Positions 41,774 to 49,291 of a stretch of DNA of 64,000 nt are shown here, piece by piece. The position numbers and the translations under genes were made by a program. The notes beneath the pieces are model-generated. The model had not been told where the DNA came from. It saw nothing but the letters and a program-made list of their open reading frames with translations, and did no database searches. Numbering within the stretch: position 1 is the first letter of the stretch; each line of letters begins with the position of its first letter. Location of the stretch: assembly GCF_900188485.1 (NCBI RefSeq), contig NZ_FZPH01000012.1, positions 217,368-281,367 of the forward strand, written 5' to 3'. This stretch comes from Asanoa hainanensis. GTDB lineage: Bacteria; Actinomycetota; Actinomycetes; Mycobacteriales; Micromonosporaceae.

Positions 41774-42454
41774 TCAGGCGGCTCGATCGGACGCGGACCG
41801 TGGGCCGCGATACGGCGAGCGGATGCCGGCCCTGTGCAGGATCTCGGCGACCTCTTCGTAGGTCGTCGGCGGATACTCCCGGTACAGGCGGCCGATGCTG
41901 GGCACCCACGGCTGACGGTCGACACATACGGTCTCGTCGACCTCGTCGTCCAGGCTCGCCATGGCGTCGGCCTCAGCTACCGGAACGGCGAGCACGACAC
42001 GTTGCGCGCCGCGGGCTCGGACCGTGCGTACCGCGGCGAGCGCCGTGGCACCGGTGGCGACGCCGTCGTCGACGAGCAGTGCTGTGCGCCGCGCGAGCAT
42101 CAGCGATGCCCGACCGGCCCGCACTGCACGCGCGCGTCGTTCGACCTCGGCTACGAGTCCTGCAACGAGCGCGCCGAACGCGCCCTCCGAGATCCAGGCG
42201 CTGCTGAGCGCTGAGTCATCGAACACCGAAATGCCGCCTTCGGCCACGGCGCCGAGCGTGACGGCGGAGACGAATGGATCCTGAATCCGCTCGACGACAA
42301 CGACGTCCAACGGCAGGTCCAGCGCACGGGCCACCTCCAGCGCCACTGGAACGCCACCGCGGGTCACTCCGAGCACGACCGCATCGCAACCGCGCAGGTG
42401 GTCCAAGCGGTTGGCGAGGCGGCGGCCGGCGTCAGCCCGATCCCTGAAAGCCAT
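41774..42454 (-). CDS. phosphoribosyltransferase-fold protein
   Basis: PRTase type I fold, 226 aa. FRDRADAGRRLANRL opens it, VVLGVTRGGVPVALEVARAL follows, and the PRPP-binding motif is ALLVDDGVATGATALAAV near residue 125. A C-terminal FYxxP-like REYPPTTYEEVAEIL closes it. Such proteins are common in DosR regulons (Rv0571c-like) and may act on nucleobases or nucleotides; the acceptor is unknown. Two DosR-like boxes, one of them a perfect GGGAC/GTCCC palindrome, lie 64 and 178 nt upstream of the start. Confidence 0.85.
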   Translation of the reverse strand: MAFRDRADAGRRLANRLDHLRGCDAVVLGVTRGGVPVALEVARALDLPLDVVVVERIQDPFVSAVTLGAVAEGGISVFDDSALSSAWISEGAFGALVAGLVAEVERRARAVRAGRASLMLARRTALLVDDGVATGATALAAVRTVRARGAQRVVLAVPVAEADAMASLDDEVDETVCVDRQPWVPSIGRLYREYPPTTYEEVAEILHRAGIRSPYRGPRSASDRAA

Positions 42455-42517
42455 CTGTCGTCACCTCCGTGTCGTCCGGACAGCTCCATCGAACGCCGGA
42501 GCACCCCGGCCTCGGCA

Positions 42518-42531
42518 GGGACTTTGGTCCC
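42518..42531. promoter_or_regulatory. DosR-like box, perfect
   Basis: GGGAC-TTTG-GTCCC: both arms match the consensus exactly, 64 nt upstream of the phosphoribosyltransferase start. Confidence 0.75.
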
Positions 42532-42631
42532 GGAACCGTGGTCCCGCGGCCCCGATCCGGTCCCCGGTTCCCACGTGGACATTCGCGTGCGTGCGCCTCC
42601 CGAGGGTCCTGCGCGGGAGCGGAGTGCGGCG

Positions 42632-42645
42632 GGGACCTCGGTCCC
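42632..42645. promoter_or_regulatory. DosR-like box, perfect
   Basis: GGGAC-CTCG-GTCCC: both arms match the consensus exactly. Second site upstream of the phosphoribosyltransferase gene; it may also serve a rightward transcript. Confidence 0.72.
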
Positions 42646-42754
42646 GTTTGGCCTGCCGGCCGGCCCGTTCGCCACGTGGCCGTCGGACCACGCCGGGTCG
42701 GGCACGTCGACCCTGGTGGAGGCCGCCGTGGCAGACCATGCTCAGAGATGAACA

Positions 42755-42851
42755 TGGGCTGGTAGACACACGGCAACTGCCCGAGCAGGGTGGGGCGGTC
42801 CGAGGGCACGTCCCCGCGCCTACATGCGAGGTTCGACTCCTCGCCCAGCCC
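42755..42851 (+). other. tRNA-like element with T-arm, not a normal tRNA
   Basis: GGGCTGG (42755-42761) can pair with CCAGCCC (42845-42851). Just inside the right end, GCGAGG-TTCGACT-CCTCGC (42826-42844) is a textbook TpsiC arm with a GGTTCGACTCC core. The rest does not fold into a normal cloverleaf: the D-arm is absent and the best anticodon-like loop (CGAGCAG) lacks U33. It may be a decayed tRNA, an old attachment site or an unknown structured RNA. Confidence 0.25.
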
Positions 42852-42867
42852 CGGCGCGCCGGCAGGT

Positions 42868-42896
42868 GGTCCCGTCACGAGCGGGACCCTGGCCTC
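42868..42896. promoter_or_regulatory. DosR-like box overlapping inverted repeat
   Basis: GGGAC-CCTG-GCCTC (42883-42896) matches 8 of 10 arm positions, 59 nt before the DUF1876 remnant. It overlaps an inverted repeat GGTCCCG-N7-CGGGACC (42868-42888) that could instead be a hairpin. Confidence 0.42.
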
Positions 42897-42954
42897 TGCC
42901 GGTGGCCTGGGTCAGCGGTCGCACGCTGGGCGATGAGAGCACGAGGGGATCGCC

Positions 42955-43095
42955 ATGACACACACGAAGACATCGACGGTCACGATCGTCATCGACGAAC
43001 ACGACGACCAACGACACACGTCCGCCGAAGCGCGGTGGCCCGCCGGTGTTGTAGAACAGCCGGATGATCGCCTGGTCGCGCAGGTCCATGAATGA
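42955..43095 (+). pseudogene. DUF1876 (Rv1738-like) gene, 5' end only
   Basis: ATG 42955 with a GAGGGG ribosome site opens HTKTSTVTIVIDEHDDQRHT, the first strand-helix of DUF1876 proteins (M. tuberculosis Rv1738 is a DosR-induced member). After about 28 codons similarity ends, because the sequence runs into the antisense of the broken integrase gene; the frame stops at 43095. The element's arrival or decay probably removed the 3' two thirds. Confidence 0.5.
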
Positions 43096-43542
43096 CCGGC
43101 TGGCGCAGGCGCCCAGCAGGGTGCGGGTCTGCTCGGCGGTGATGACCGGCACCAGCTTCTCGGGCCTCTTCGGTTGGCGGACCCTTTCCATCGGCTAGCG
43201 GCGGATCGCCTCCTCGTCGAGGGTGAGCCACTTGAAGAACTGCTGCAGGCACTTGTGCTTGTTCAGCGCGATTGACGCCGAGCGGATGTCGACCATCCAC
43301 GCCTGGAAGCCCTCGATGTGGCCGCGGCCGACCAGACACGGGTCGTCGGCCGCCTCCGCGGCGTCGAACTCGTCGCACTCGGTCGCGAGGTAGCGGCCGA
43401 GCTGAGCGGCGGCGAGCAGGTAGCTGTAGCGGGTGGTCTCCGGGTGGTTGGCGGCGCGCAGGGTGCGGTCCCAGTCGCGCAGGTAGCCGGACCAGGTGGG
43501 GGACAGACCGGCGGTGATCTTACGGATGTCGATGGTCGGCAT
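43030..43542 (-). pseudogene. tyrosine recombinase/integrase, stop codon and truncation
   Basis: ATG 43542 opens a SAM-like core-binding domain (YSYLLAAAQLGRYLATE, then NKHKCLQQFFKWLTLDEEAI). An in-frame TAG at 43195-43197 interrupts it, and the same frame continues with PMERVRQPKRPEKLVPVIT and RDQAIIRLFYNTGG, the start of the catalytic domain. Similarity ends near 43040, so the Arg-His-Arg-Tyr residues after the first are lost. It sits downstream of a 3' tRNA-Pro piece on the same strand, the usual integrase position for actinomycete integrative elements. Confidence 0.75.
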
Positions 43543-43656
43543 GGTCGTTTAACTCCGAGTCAAGGGGTCTGGCAGCGGCGTGCTAGACCTGACATCGATG
43601 CAGAGCTATGAAAAGAGGGCTCCCGCAAGTCGCTGACCTGCGGAAACCCTCACGCT

Positions 43657-43699
43657 GTCGGGACGGCGGGATTCGAACCCACGACCCCTTGACCCCCAG
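43657..43699 (-). other. 3' half of tRNA-Pro(GGG): attachment-site remnant
   Basis: On the minus strand the 43 bp from the anticodon loop to the discriminator are those of a tRNA-Pro(GGG). CTGGGGGTCAAGGGGTC gives the anticodon loop and the 3' anticodon stem, GTGGGTTCGAATCCCGC the T-arm, and CGTCCCGAC the 3' acceptor. The 5' half of the tRNA is absent from the adjoining sequence. Such 3' tRNA identity blocks are the att cores of actinomycete integrative elements, and an integrase relic lies 115 bp downstream. Confidence 0.7.
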
Positions 43700-43713
43700 C
43701 TCCTGGCTGGGGG
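43693..43713. repeat. 8-bp inverted repeat at the tRNA-Pro junction
   Basis: CCCCCAGC (43693-43700) and GCTGGGGG (43706-43713) flank TCCTG. One arm is the anticodon-loop end of the tRNA piece, so this may mark the recombination crossover or an integrase arm site. Confidence 0.4.
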
Positions 43714-43805
43714 AGCGGCATACTCGGCAACGTATGCCCAGGTCGGGTGAAGCGTATACCTGCCGAGTAAAGGAGTCGCGACACCTTGACCACCTACGCG
43801 TCCGG

Positions 43806-44037
43806 CGGGGTTTACCGTCGACGAAGATGTCGACCAGCCCTTGGTCGGGTGGGGCCGCGGTGATCCAGTCGACGCCGGTGCCGGTGAAGGTGCAGGAGAC
43901 TGAGTCGCCGTTGCGGGAGGTGGCGTGTACATCGTCCAGATGGTCGCGGAACGCGAAGTCGAGTTGCGCTGAGCCGAGCGGAAGGTCGGCGAGGTAGGCC
44001 GAGCGGACCGTCACGGTCCACCCCGACAGGGTGTAGC
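43806..44037 (-). pseudogene. fragment of a carbohydrate-binding-like domain
   Basis: The minus strand encodes YTLSGWTVTVRSAYLADLPL, then DDVHATSRNGDSVSCTFTGT and GLVDIFVDGKP. This resembles the beta-sandwich modules attached to secreted glycoside hydrolases (the HATSxxGDSxxxTFTGTG pattern). It has no start of its own and ends in unrelated sequence. It is part of a 1.2-kb stretch (43700-44961) without an intact gene. Confidence 0.35.
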
Positions 44038-44109
44038 GGTGTCCCGCTGGAGCGCGACGCCGGCCCGGTAGACGCCGACGAACTCGCTGCCGTCGTGCAT
44101 CAGCGCCAC

Positions 44110-44322
44110 CCTCACATCGGCCGGTGCCGTGCGGTCGACGGCGCGGACGCGCAGGGTGTGGGTTCCGAGTGTCGCCTGCCACGGGTAGATCCACTGGACC
44201 CGGGTGTCGAGATTCGGTTCTGGGCGCACGACCGCCGCCTGCCGCGGGTCGTCGTCGACCTGGACCTCGAGCGCGAGAATTGCGTTGCCTTGTGCGCACG
44301 CCACACCGGCAACGACGACGCG
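44110..44322 (-). pseudogene. fragment of molybdopterin oxidoreductase dimerisation domain
   Basis: The minus strand encodes QGNAILALEVQVDD, then DTRVQWIYPWQATLGTHTLR and VRAVDRTAPADVR. This is the pattern of the C-terminal Mo-co oxidoreductase dimerisation domain of sulfite-oxidase-type enzymes. The molybdopterin domain is absent. The remaining sequence to 44961 shows no gene I can support; a short plus-strand stretch near 44520 (SKGYRFADFIDLVRLEP) looks coding but is unassigned. Confidence 0.35.
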
Positions 44323-44961
44323 CCTCGCACGGACACAGGTGAACGAGTCTGGCCGGTCGATGCCGGAGCTCGTCTTGAACACTTACCAGCGACGAGGGCG
44401 CTTCTCATGATCGCCGCCCGCCTCACCGACGCCGGACCACGACTCCACGGAGGCGGTGAAGAACGGTTCGGGCGACTAGGTCCGCTGGCTTACGGCGAGC
44501 GGTCGCTGCTGAAGCACGGACACCGACAGCAAGGGCTACCGGTTCGCCGACTTCATCGACCTCGTTCGACTGGAGCCGGCGGCGGCGGCAGTCGGAGCCG
44601 CGGGCTGGCCGGCAAAAGCGCACCCAGGGGGAGGAAGCGTGATCGCGGGACCGGAGGGTACCCCGGCTGGGGCCTCCGTGAGGACGGCCCGGCTGAGCTC
44701 GCCGAAGTTCCCGCCTACCGCGCCGCGGTCGAGCGGATCACACCGGACGAGACCGCGGCGTCGGCCGGTCCGCGACCGACAGCCGGAGACGACGTACCTC
44801 GCACAGAACGCAGCGTCGAACGCCTCGGCCAACACGGCCTGCTGCTGGGTGTCGCGGGGGGCATCCGTCTCCGAGTGTCGCGGTGGGAAAGCGTGGCGGA
44901 GATCGACCCAGGCGCCTCTATCGTGAAGACCGACAGGGTTTCCGGCATCTGACGGAGCGTC

Positions 44962-45795
44962 ATGCGACCAGGCGTGTATGCGATCAGCGACCTCCACGTG
45001 GGATTCCGTGACAACCGGACGATCGTCGAAGAGCTCCGGCCGCGCCACCCCGAAGATTGGCTGCTTGTCGCCGGCGATGTCGGCGACTACGCCTCTGACG
45101 TGGCGTGGACGTTCGCTACCTTGCGGCGGAACTTTGGCACTGTTATCTGGGCGCCCGGCAACCACGAACTGTGGACGTTGCCGGACGACCCGGTGCAACT
45201 ACGCGGCGTTGAGCGATACGAGCACCTGGTGAGCGTGGCCCGGCAGCTCGGTGTCCGTACACCCGAGGACCCCTACGCGGTATGGCGAGGAAGCGACGGG
45301 CCTGTCACGGTCGCGCCCCTCTTCCTCCTCTACGACTACACGTTCCGACCAGCGGGCTGCCCTGATGCCGCTTCCGCGATCGCCCGGGCCTATGCGGCCG
45401 GCGTGGTCTGCACCGACGAAGTCTTCCTGCACCCGGATCCGCACGCGACGCGGCAGGAATGGTGCGCGGAGCGGCTGAGGCTGACCGAGCAACGTCTCTC
45501 CAGGTGCGATCCGTCCATCCCGACGCTGCTTGTCAACCACTTTCCGCTCGTGCGGCAGCCGACCCTGGCTCTCCGCCATCCGGAGTTCGCGATCTGGTGT
45601 GGGACCGACCGTACCTCCGACTGGCACCTGCGTTTCGGCGCGTGTGCGGTGGTGTATGGCCACCTCCACATTCCACGAAGCACCCGCTACGACGGCGTTC
45701 CCTTCGAGGAGGTGTCGGTGGGCTATCCGTACGAATGGCGACGGCGTCACGGGGGCAGCCCTGCCGCAAAGGCGATACTTCCTCCACCGGAATAG
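44962..45795 (+). CDS. metallophosphoesterase
   Basis: Calcineurin-like phosphoesterase of 277 aa with all metal-site motifs in order: AISDLHVGF (residues 7-15), VAGDVGDY near 38, APGNHELW near 66, LLVNHFPL near 192 and VYGHLHIPRS near 235. It is cytoplasmic with no signal peptide. The ATG follows ACGGAGCG. Similar proteins often sit next to biosynthetic clusters in actinomycetes, but the substrate is unknown. It is the first intact gene after the integration scar and precedes a 530-bp gap (45796-46327) that holds no gene I can support. Confidence 0.88.
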   Translation: MRPGVYAISDLHVGFRDNRTIVEELRPRHPEDWLLVAGDVGDYASDVAWTFATLRRNFGTVIWAPGNHELWTLPDDPVQLRGVERYEHLVSVARQLGVRTPEDPYAVWRGSDGPVTVAPLFLLYDYTFRPAGCPDAASAIARAYAAGVVCTDEVFLHPDPHATRQEWCAERLRLTEQRLSRCDPSIPTLLVNHFPLVRQPTLALRHPEFAIWCGTDRTSDWHLRFGACAVVYGHLHIPRSTRYDGVPFEEVSVGYPYEWRRRHGGSPAAKAILPPPE

Positions 45796-46026
45796 CTGGG
45801 TGTATACAAAGTATGGAAGTCGCCTGGTCGGTCGGGTGCGCGGCACGGTCGCGGTGCTTCTTTCGCCATCCGTCGGACGACACGTAAAGCGACAACCGGC
45901 CAAAACCGCCGACGGTACGGGGTGGCCCCCGCAAACACCGGGCGGCCGACGCGGCGCAGAAGGGGTGGCCCCCGGAGGTCGACGAACCTACCGAGACCCA
46001 GCTCTAGCAGCCGATCGGTAGGTATC

Positions 46027-46043
46027 GATCATGCGAAATGATC
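46027..46043. promoter_or_regulatory. candidate operator, 17-bp palindrome
   Basis: GATCAT (46027-46032) and ATGATC (46038-46043) form a perfect inverted repeat with a 5-nt spacer in the most AT-rich part of the gap before the MFS gene. The regulator is unknown. Confidence 0.35.
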
Positions 46044-46327
46044 AATATCTATGTGGGATAGGCGACAGTCAACCTGTTGAGTGCTGGACGAGCCGCTGTT
46101 GACCGTGCGCGATCAGTCCAATACAGTCACCAATCAATCGCGTGGCTAGTACAGCCACGCCGAGGCTTCTTCGTTCGGGGGTGCGGGAGCTGTCTGCTGC
46201 AGTCCGTCTATCTGCGGGTCGGTCGTACTCCATGTAGTCCCGGCCAACGAATCCACTGCCTTGTCGTGCGGTGCAGCGCGGCATGCGAACGCATGGTGTC
46301 CTCGACCTGACAATGGGGGAGCAAACT

Positions 46328-48016
46328 GTGCCCAGTTCAGACTCTGGCGAGGTTGGTGAAGCATCATCGGTCTGGCAAAGGTGGAACCGGCGGAGCTCGA
46401 GCGGTGCGTCGTTTGAGCATCCGTTCGCTTTCTGGCTGGGCATCACCATTACTACCGTCGGTGTCATCCTCCAGCTGCCGATGTACTTCATGGCCGGAAT
46501 GGAGCATTACCATCTTGCCGGCATGCCGGTCACCACCGAAATGGCGATCGGCATGGTGATGTTGTTTATCGGTGTCGGGTTGACCGCTTGGGGCCTGTAT
46601 CCGAAACAGGTCCCCGGCACCGCGAAGATGTCCAAGGTTCGCGTCGGCGCCCTCGATGACGCCCCCATCCGTCCCGCACACATCGCCCTCCTGCTCGTTC
46701 TCGCGGCTGCGATCACGATCGATGTCATGAAGCCGGTCAGCTTCGCCTTCCTGGCACCGGGCGCGGCAATGGAATACGGGCTCAAGAGTCCCCTCAATCC
46801 GGGTTCCGACGCGCTGCCGATCGGTCTCTACCCACTTTCCGGCATCACCGGCACGATGATCGGCTCGTTCATCTGGGGATATCTCGGAGACAGGATCGGT
46901 CGCAGGGCCTCCATTCTTCTGGCTGGCGTCATATTCATCGCGACCTCCACCTGTGGCACCATGCCGGAATACTGGATGAATTTGATCACGTGCTTCGCCA
47001 TGGGCCTGGGCGTCGGCGGCATGCTGCCGATCACGTTCGCCCTCATGTCCGAAGCGGTGCCCAAGCGCCACCGGGGTTGGATGATGGTGCTCATCGGTGC
47101 CGACATCGCGGGCGCCTACATCATCGTGAGCTGGCTCTCCGCGACGCTGGCCTCGCCCGACCAGTTCGGCTGGCGAATGCTCTGGCTTATCGGCCTTCCC
47201 ACGGGACTCATCCTCCTGGTCCTCAACCGGTGGATCCCCGAATCGCCGCGGTTCCTGCTCCAGCAGGGCCGTGAAGAGGAAGCCCGCGCCGTCATGCGCC
47301 GCTACGGAGCCGTGATCATCGAGGACACGGAGTCCGAGCTGGTGGTGGAGAAGAACCTGCACGGAAACTTCCGCCAGCTGTTCACCGGCCCGTTCATCGG
47401 CCTGTCCGCCGCCCTTGTCCTGCTCGCGCTCAGTATCGGCATGACCCAATACGGCTTCCAGCAGTGGATGCCCTCCAACCTGCAGAAACTCGGTTTCTCT
47501 GAGGTTGCCTCGAGCGAGCTTCTCCGCAACGCCGCACTGATCGGATTCCCGCTCAGCGTGCCCATCGCGTTGCTGTACGGGTTCTGGAGCAGCAAGAAGA
47601 CCGTGATCATGGTGACGGCACTCATGGGGGCGGCGCTGGCCGCGTTCGCGACGCTGGGTGACAACGTCGTCAACAATCGAACCCTGCTCTACGTCCTGCT
47701 GGTTGTTCCGGTCTGGGGTGTGAGCATCCTGAACTCGGTCCTCGCCGCGTACTCCGCAGAGGTCTATCCGACGGTCGTCAGGGCACGAGGGAGCGGCCTG
47801 TCCGCCGGTGCCACCAAGCTCGGCGGCGTCCTGATTCTGGCTACCGTCGTGGTCGCGATCGCCGCGCCGTCTGTGCGGATCACCGCCGCGTTGGGGGTCA
47901 TCCCCATGGCCTTAGCGTTGATCGTTCTGATGATCTACGGTCCGGAAACGCGCCACAAACAGCTTGAGAGCATCACGGCTGAGGAATTGAATGTGAGATC
48001 AGCGGCCGTTGGGTAA
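46328..48016 (+). CDS. MFS transporter with two extra N-terminal helices
   Basis: Protein of 562 aa. Two helices (residues about 32-100) precede a sugar-porter-type MFS core: SFIWGYLGDRIGRRASILL is motif A near residue 180, IPESPRFLLQQGREEEA follows TM6, and AYSAEVYPTVVRARGSGLSA lies in the C-terminal half. GTG 46328 is preferred because GGGGGAG is 6 nt upstream; ATGs at 46286 and 46313 are alternatives. Its stop overlaps the start of the HPP gene. It probably imports a precursor or exports the cluster's product. Confidence 0.82.
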   Translation: MPSSDSGEVGEASSVWQRWNRRSSSGASFEHPFAFWLGITITTVGVILQLPMYFMAGMEHYHLAGMPVTTEMAIGMVMLFIGVGLTAWGLYPKQVPGTAKMSKVRVGALDDAPIRPAHIALLLVLAAAITIDVMKPVSFAFLAPGAAMEYGLKSPLNPGSDALPIGLYPLSGITGTMIGSFIWGYLGDRIGRRASILLAGVIFIATSTCGTMPEYWMNLITCFAMGLGVGGMLPITFALMSEAVPKRHRGWMMVLIGADIAGAYIIVSWLSATLASPDQFGWRMLWLIGLPTGLILLVLNRWIPESPRFLLQQGREEEARAVMRRYGAVIIEDTESELVVEKNLHGNFRQLFTGPFIGLSAALVLLALSIGMTQYGFQQWMPSNLQKLGFSEVASSELLRNAALIGFPLSVPIALLYGFWSSKKTVIMVTALMGAALAAFATLGDNVVNNRTLLYVLLVVPVWGVSILNSVLAAYSAEVYPTVVRARGSGLSAGATKLGGVLILATVVVAIAAPSVRITAALGVIPMALALIVLMIYGPETRHKQLESITAEELNVRSAAVG

Positions 48017-48524
48017 ATCGACGACCGCCCGTCGGGCAGAACTGTTCGGTGGCCTTCGTGGTCGCTTCCGGGAGGCTCTGCTCGACGCTGGAATCGCTAC
48101 CGTTGGCGGGACACTTGGCATCGCCGCGATCGTGGCGCTCGGTGTGGTGTTTTCCAACCCGCTGCTGATCGCACCGTTCGGGTCGACGTGCATGATGATT
48201 TTCGGCGCCCCGGAAACGCCGTTCGCCCGTCCTCGTAATGTTCTCGGCGGACACCTGATCTGCACCGCGACGGGACTGGCCGCACTTGAATGGCTGGGGG
48301 ACCGGGCTTGGGTCGCGGCGATCGCTGTCGGCGTCGCGATGGGACTGATGAAGCTGACCCGCACATTTCATCCACCCGCCGGCGGCGATCCGATTGTGGT
48401 AATTCTTTCGTCGCCGGCCTGGCTGTTCGTGGTTGTGCCGGTGTTGCTCGGCTGCGTAACGCTGATCTGCGTCGCGTTCGTCTTTCACAAACTGAGTAAA
48501 CGGGCATCTTATCCATTGTGGTGA
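48009..48524 (+). CDS. HPP-family integral membrane protein
   Basis: Four-helix membrane protein of 171 aa with the eponymous motif FHPPAGGDPIVVIL near residue 123 and the SNPLLIAPFGSTCM loop near 48. HPP proteins in cyanobacteria and plants transport nitrite; other roles are not established. The start is a TTG at 48009, overlapping the MFS stop by 8 nt, with a weak ribosome site. The gene seems coupled to the transporter. Confidence 0.75.
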   Translation: MGKSTTARRAELFGGLRGRFREALLDAGIATVGGTLGIAAIVALGVVFSNPLLIAPFGSTCMMIFGAPETPFARPRNVLGGHLICTATGLAALEWLGDRAWVAAIAVGVAMGLMKLTRTFHPPAGGDPIVVILSSPAWLFVVVPVLLGCVTLICVAFVFHKLSKRASYPLW

Positions 48525-49291
48525 ACCGCGCGCGTGACGACCAGGTTTCGTCGGATCGTGGTAGCTGGTCTGCACTGCGCGGCAATGTCCGATCTGTCGC
48601 GTCGCTCGCGAGATAGCAAATCGACCAGGGACTTTGTCCACCCCGATGGACAGATCATGGACATCAATCCCGCCTCTTTCCCGATGGCGGTTTTCTCGGT
48701 TATGCTCGCGTCTGGTCCTGGGGCGATCAGCTCTGTTGGGCCGTGCGTAGTGCAGGCACCTTGTGTCGGGGGGAAGGAGCCGCTGGTGCGTAATCGCGTC
48801 GCGCTGACCTCCCAAGATAGAGATCAAACTCGGCCCCGTCATTTGTCCCGCCAAGCGGTAGGAAATGCGGAATTCAATGGCCGACACCCCCGCCGCCGAG
48901 TCGATTCGACAGGTCCGCCAGCGCTCAGTCGGAAGCCGGGCCAAGTTGTATACCGTTGCGAAATCCGGTCGCGGCGCAAGACCGCACGCGCGCTCGGCGG
49001 ATCAACGACACCCAGGTCCCATGCCGCGAAGACGGCACCCGAAGGCACCACCGGGCTGATCGGCGATGGCTCACACGCGCACAGTGCTTCTAGGCCACCC
49101 GGCCAGTTGGCCCACCGATCCCGCGCCGCGCGGAGGCATGGGTCCAACCGGCGCAGGGCGCTTGGGTCACCGACCGCGCCAGCGCAACGGACGCCTCGCC
49201 ATCAGCAGCCCCTGCCGCGTGGCCAACCGTGTAGACCGACGATCCGGCCGTGCTTCAGCCGCCTGATGCGCCGACAGCGGAGGTCAACCAC
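48525..49291. other. 767-bp stretch without a supported gene
   Basis: ORFs here are Arg/Pro/Ser-rich shadows. A 64-codon ORF at 48865 (MRNSMADTPAAESIRQVRQR) has no clear ribosome site or family. The first 200 bp are less GC-rich and may hold the promoter of the operon starting at 49292. A GGGAC-TTT-GTCC sequence at 48628 has a 3-nt spacer and is not counted as a DosR-like box. Confidence 0.4.

Noticed and set aside
42755..42851. Normal tRNA gene
   Set aside because: T-arm and closing stem are present, but there is no D-arm and the anticodon-like loop lacks U33; listed only as a tRNA-like element.
48628..48640. GGGAC-TTT-GTCC near the biosynthetic cluster
   Set aside because: Spacer of 3 nt and an incomplete right arm; it lies outside the dormancy genes.
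48865..49059. 64-codon ORF in the gap before the sulfotransferase
   Set aside because: No ribosome site, no family, second half Arg/Pro-rich; not supportable as a gene.
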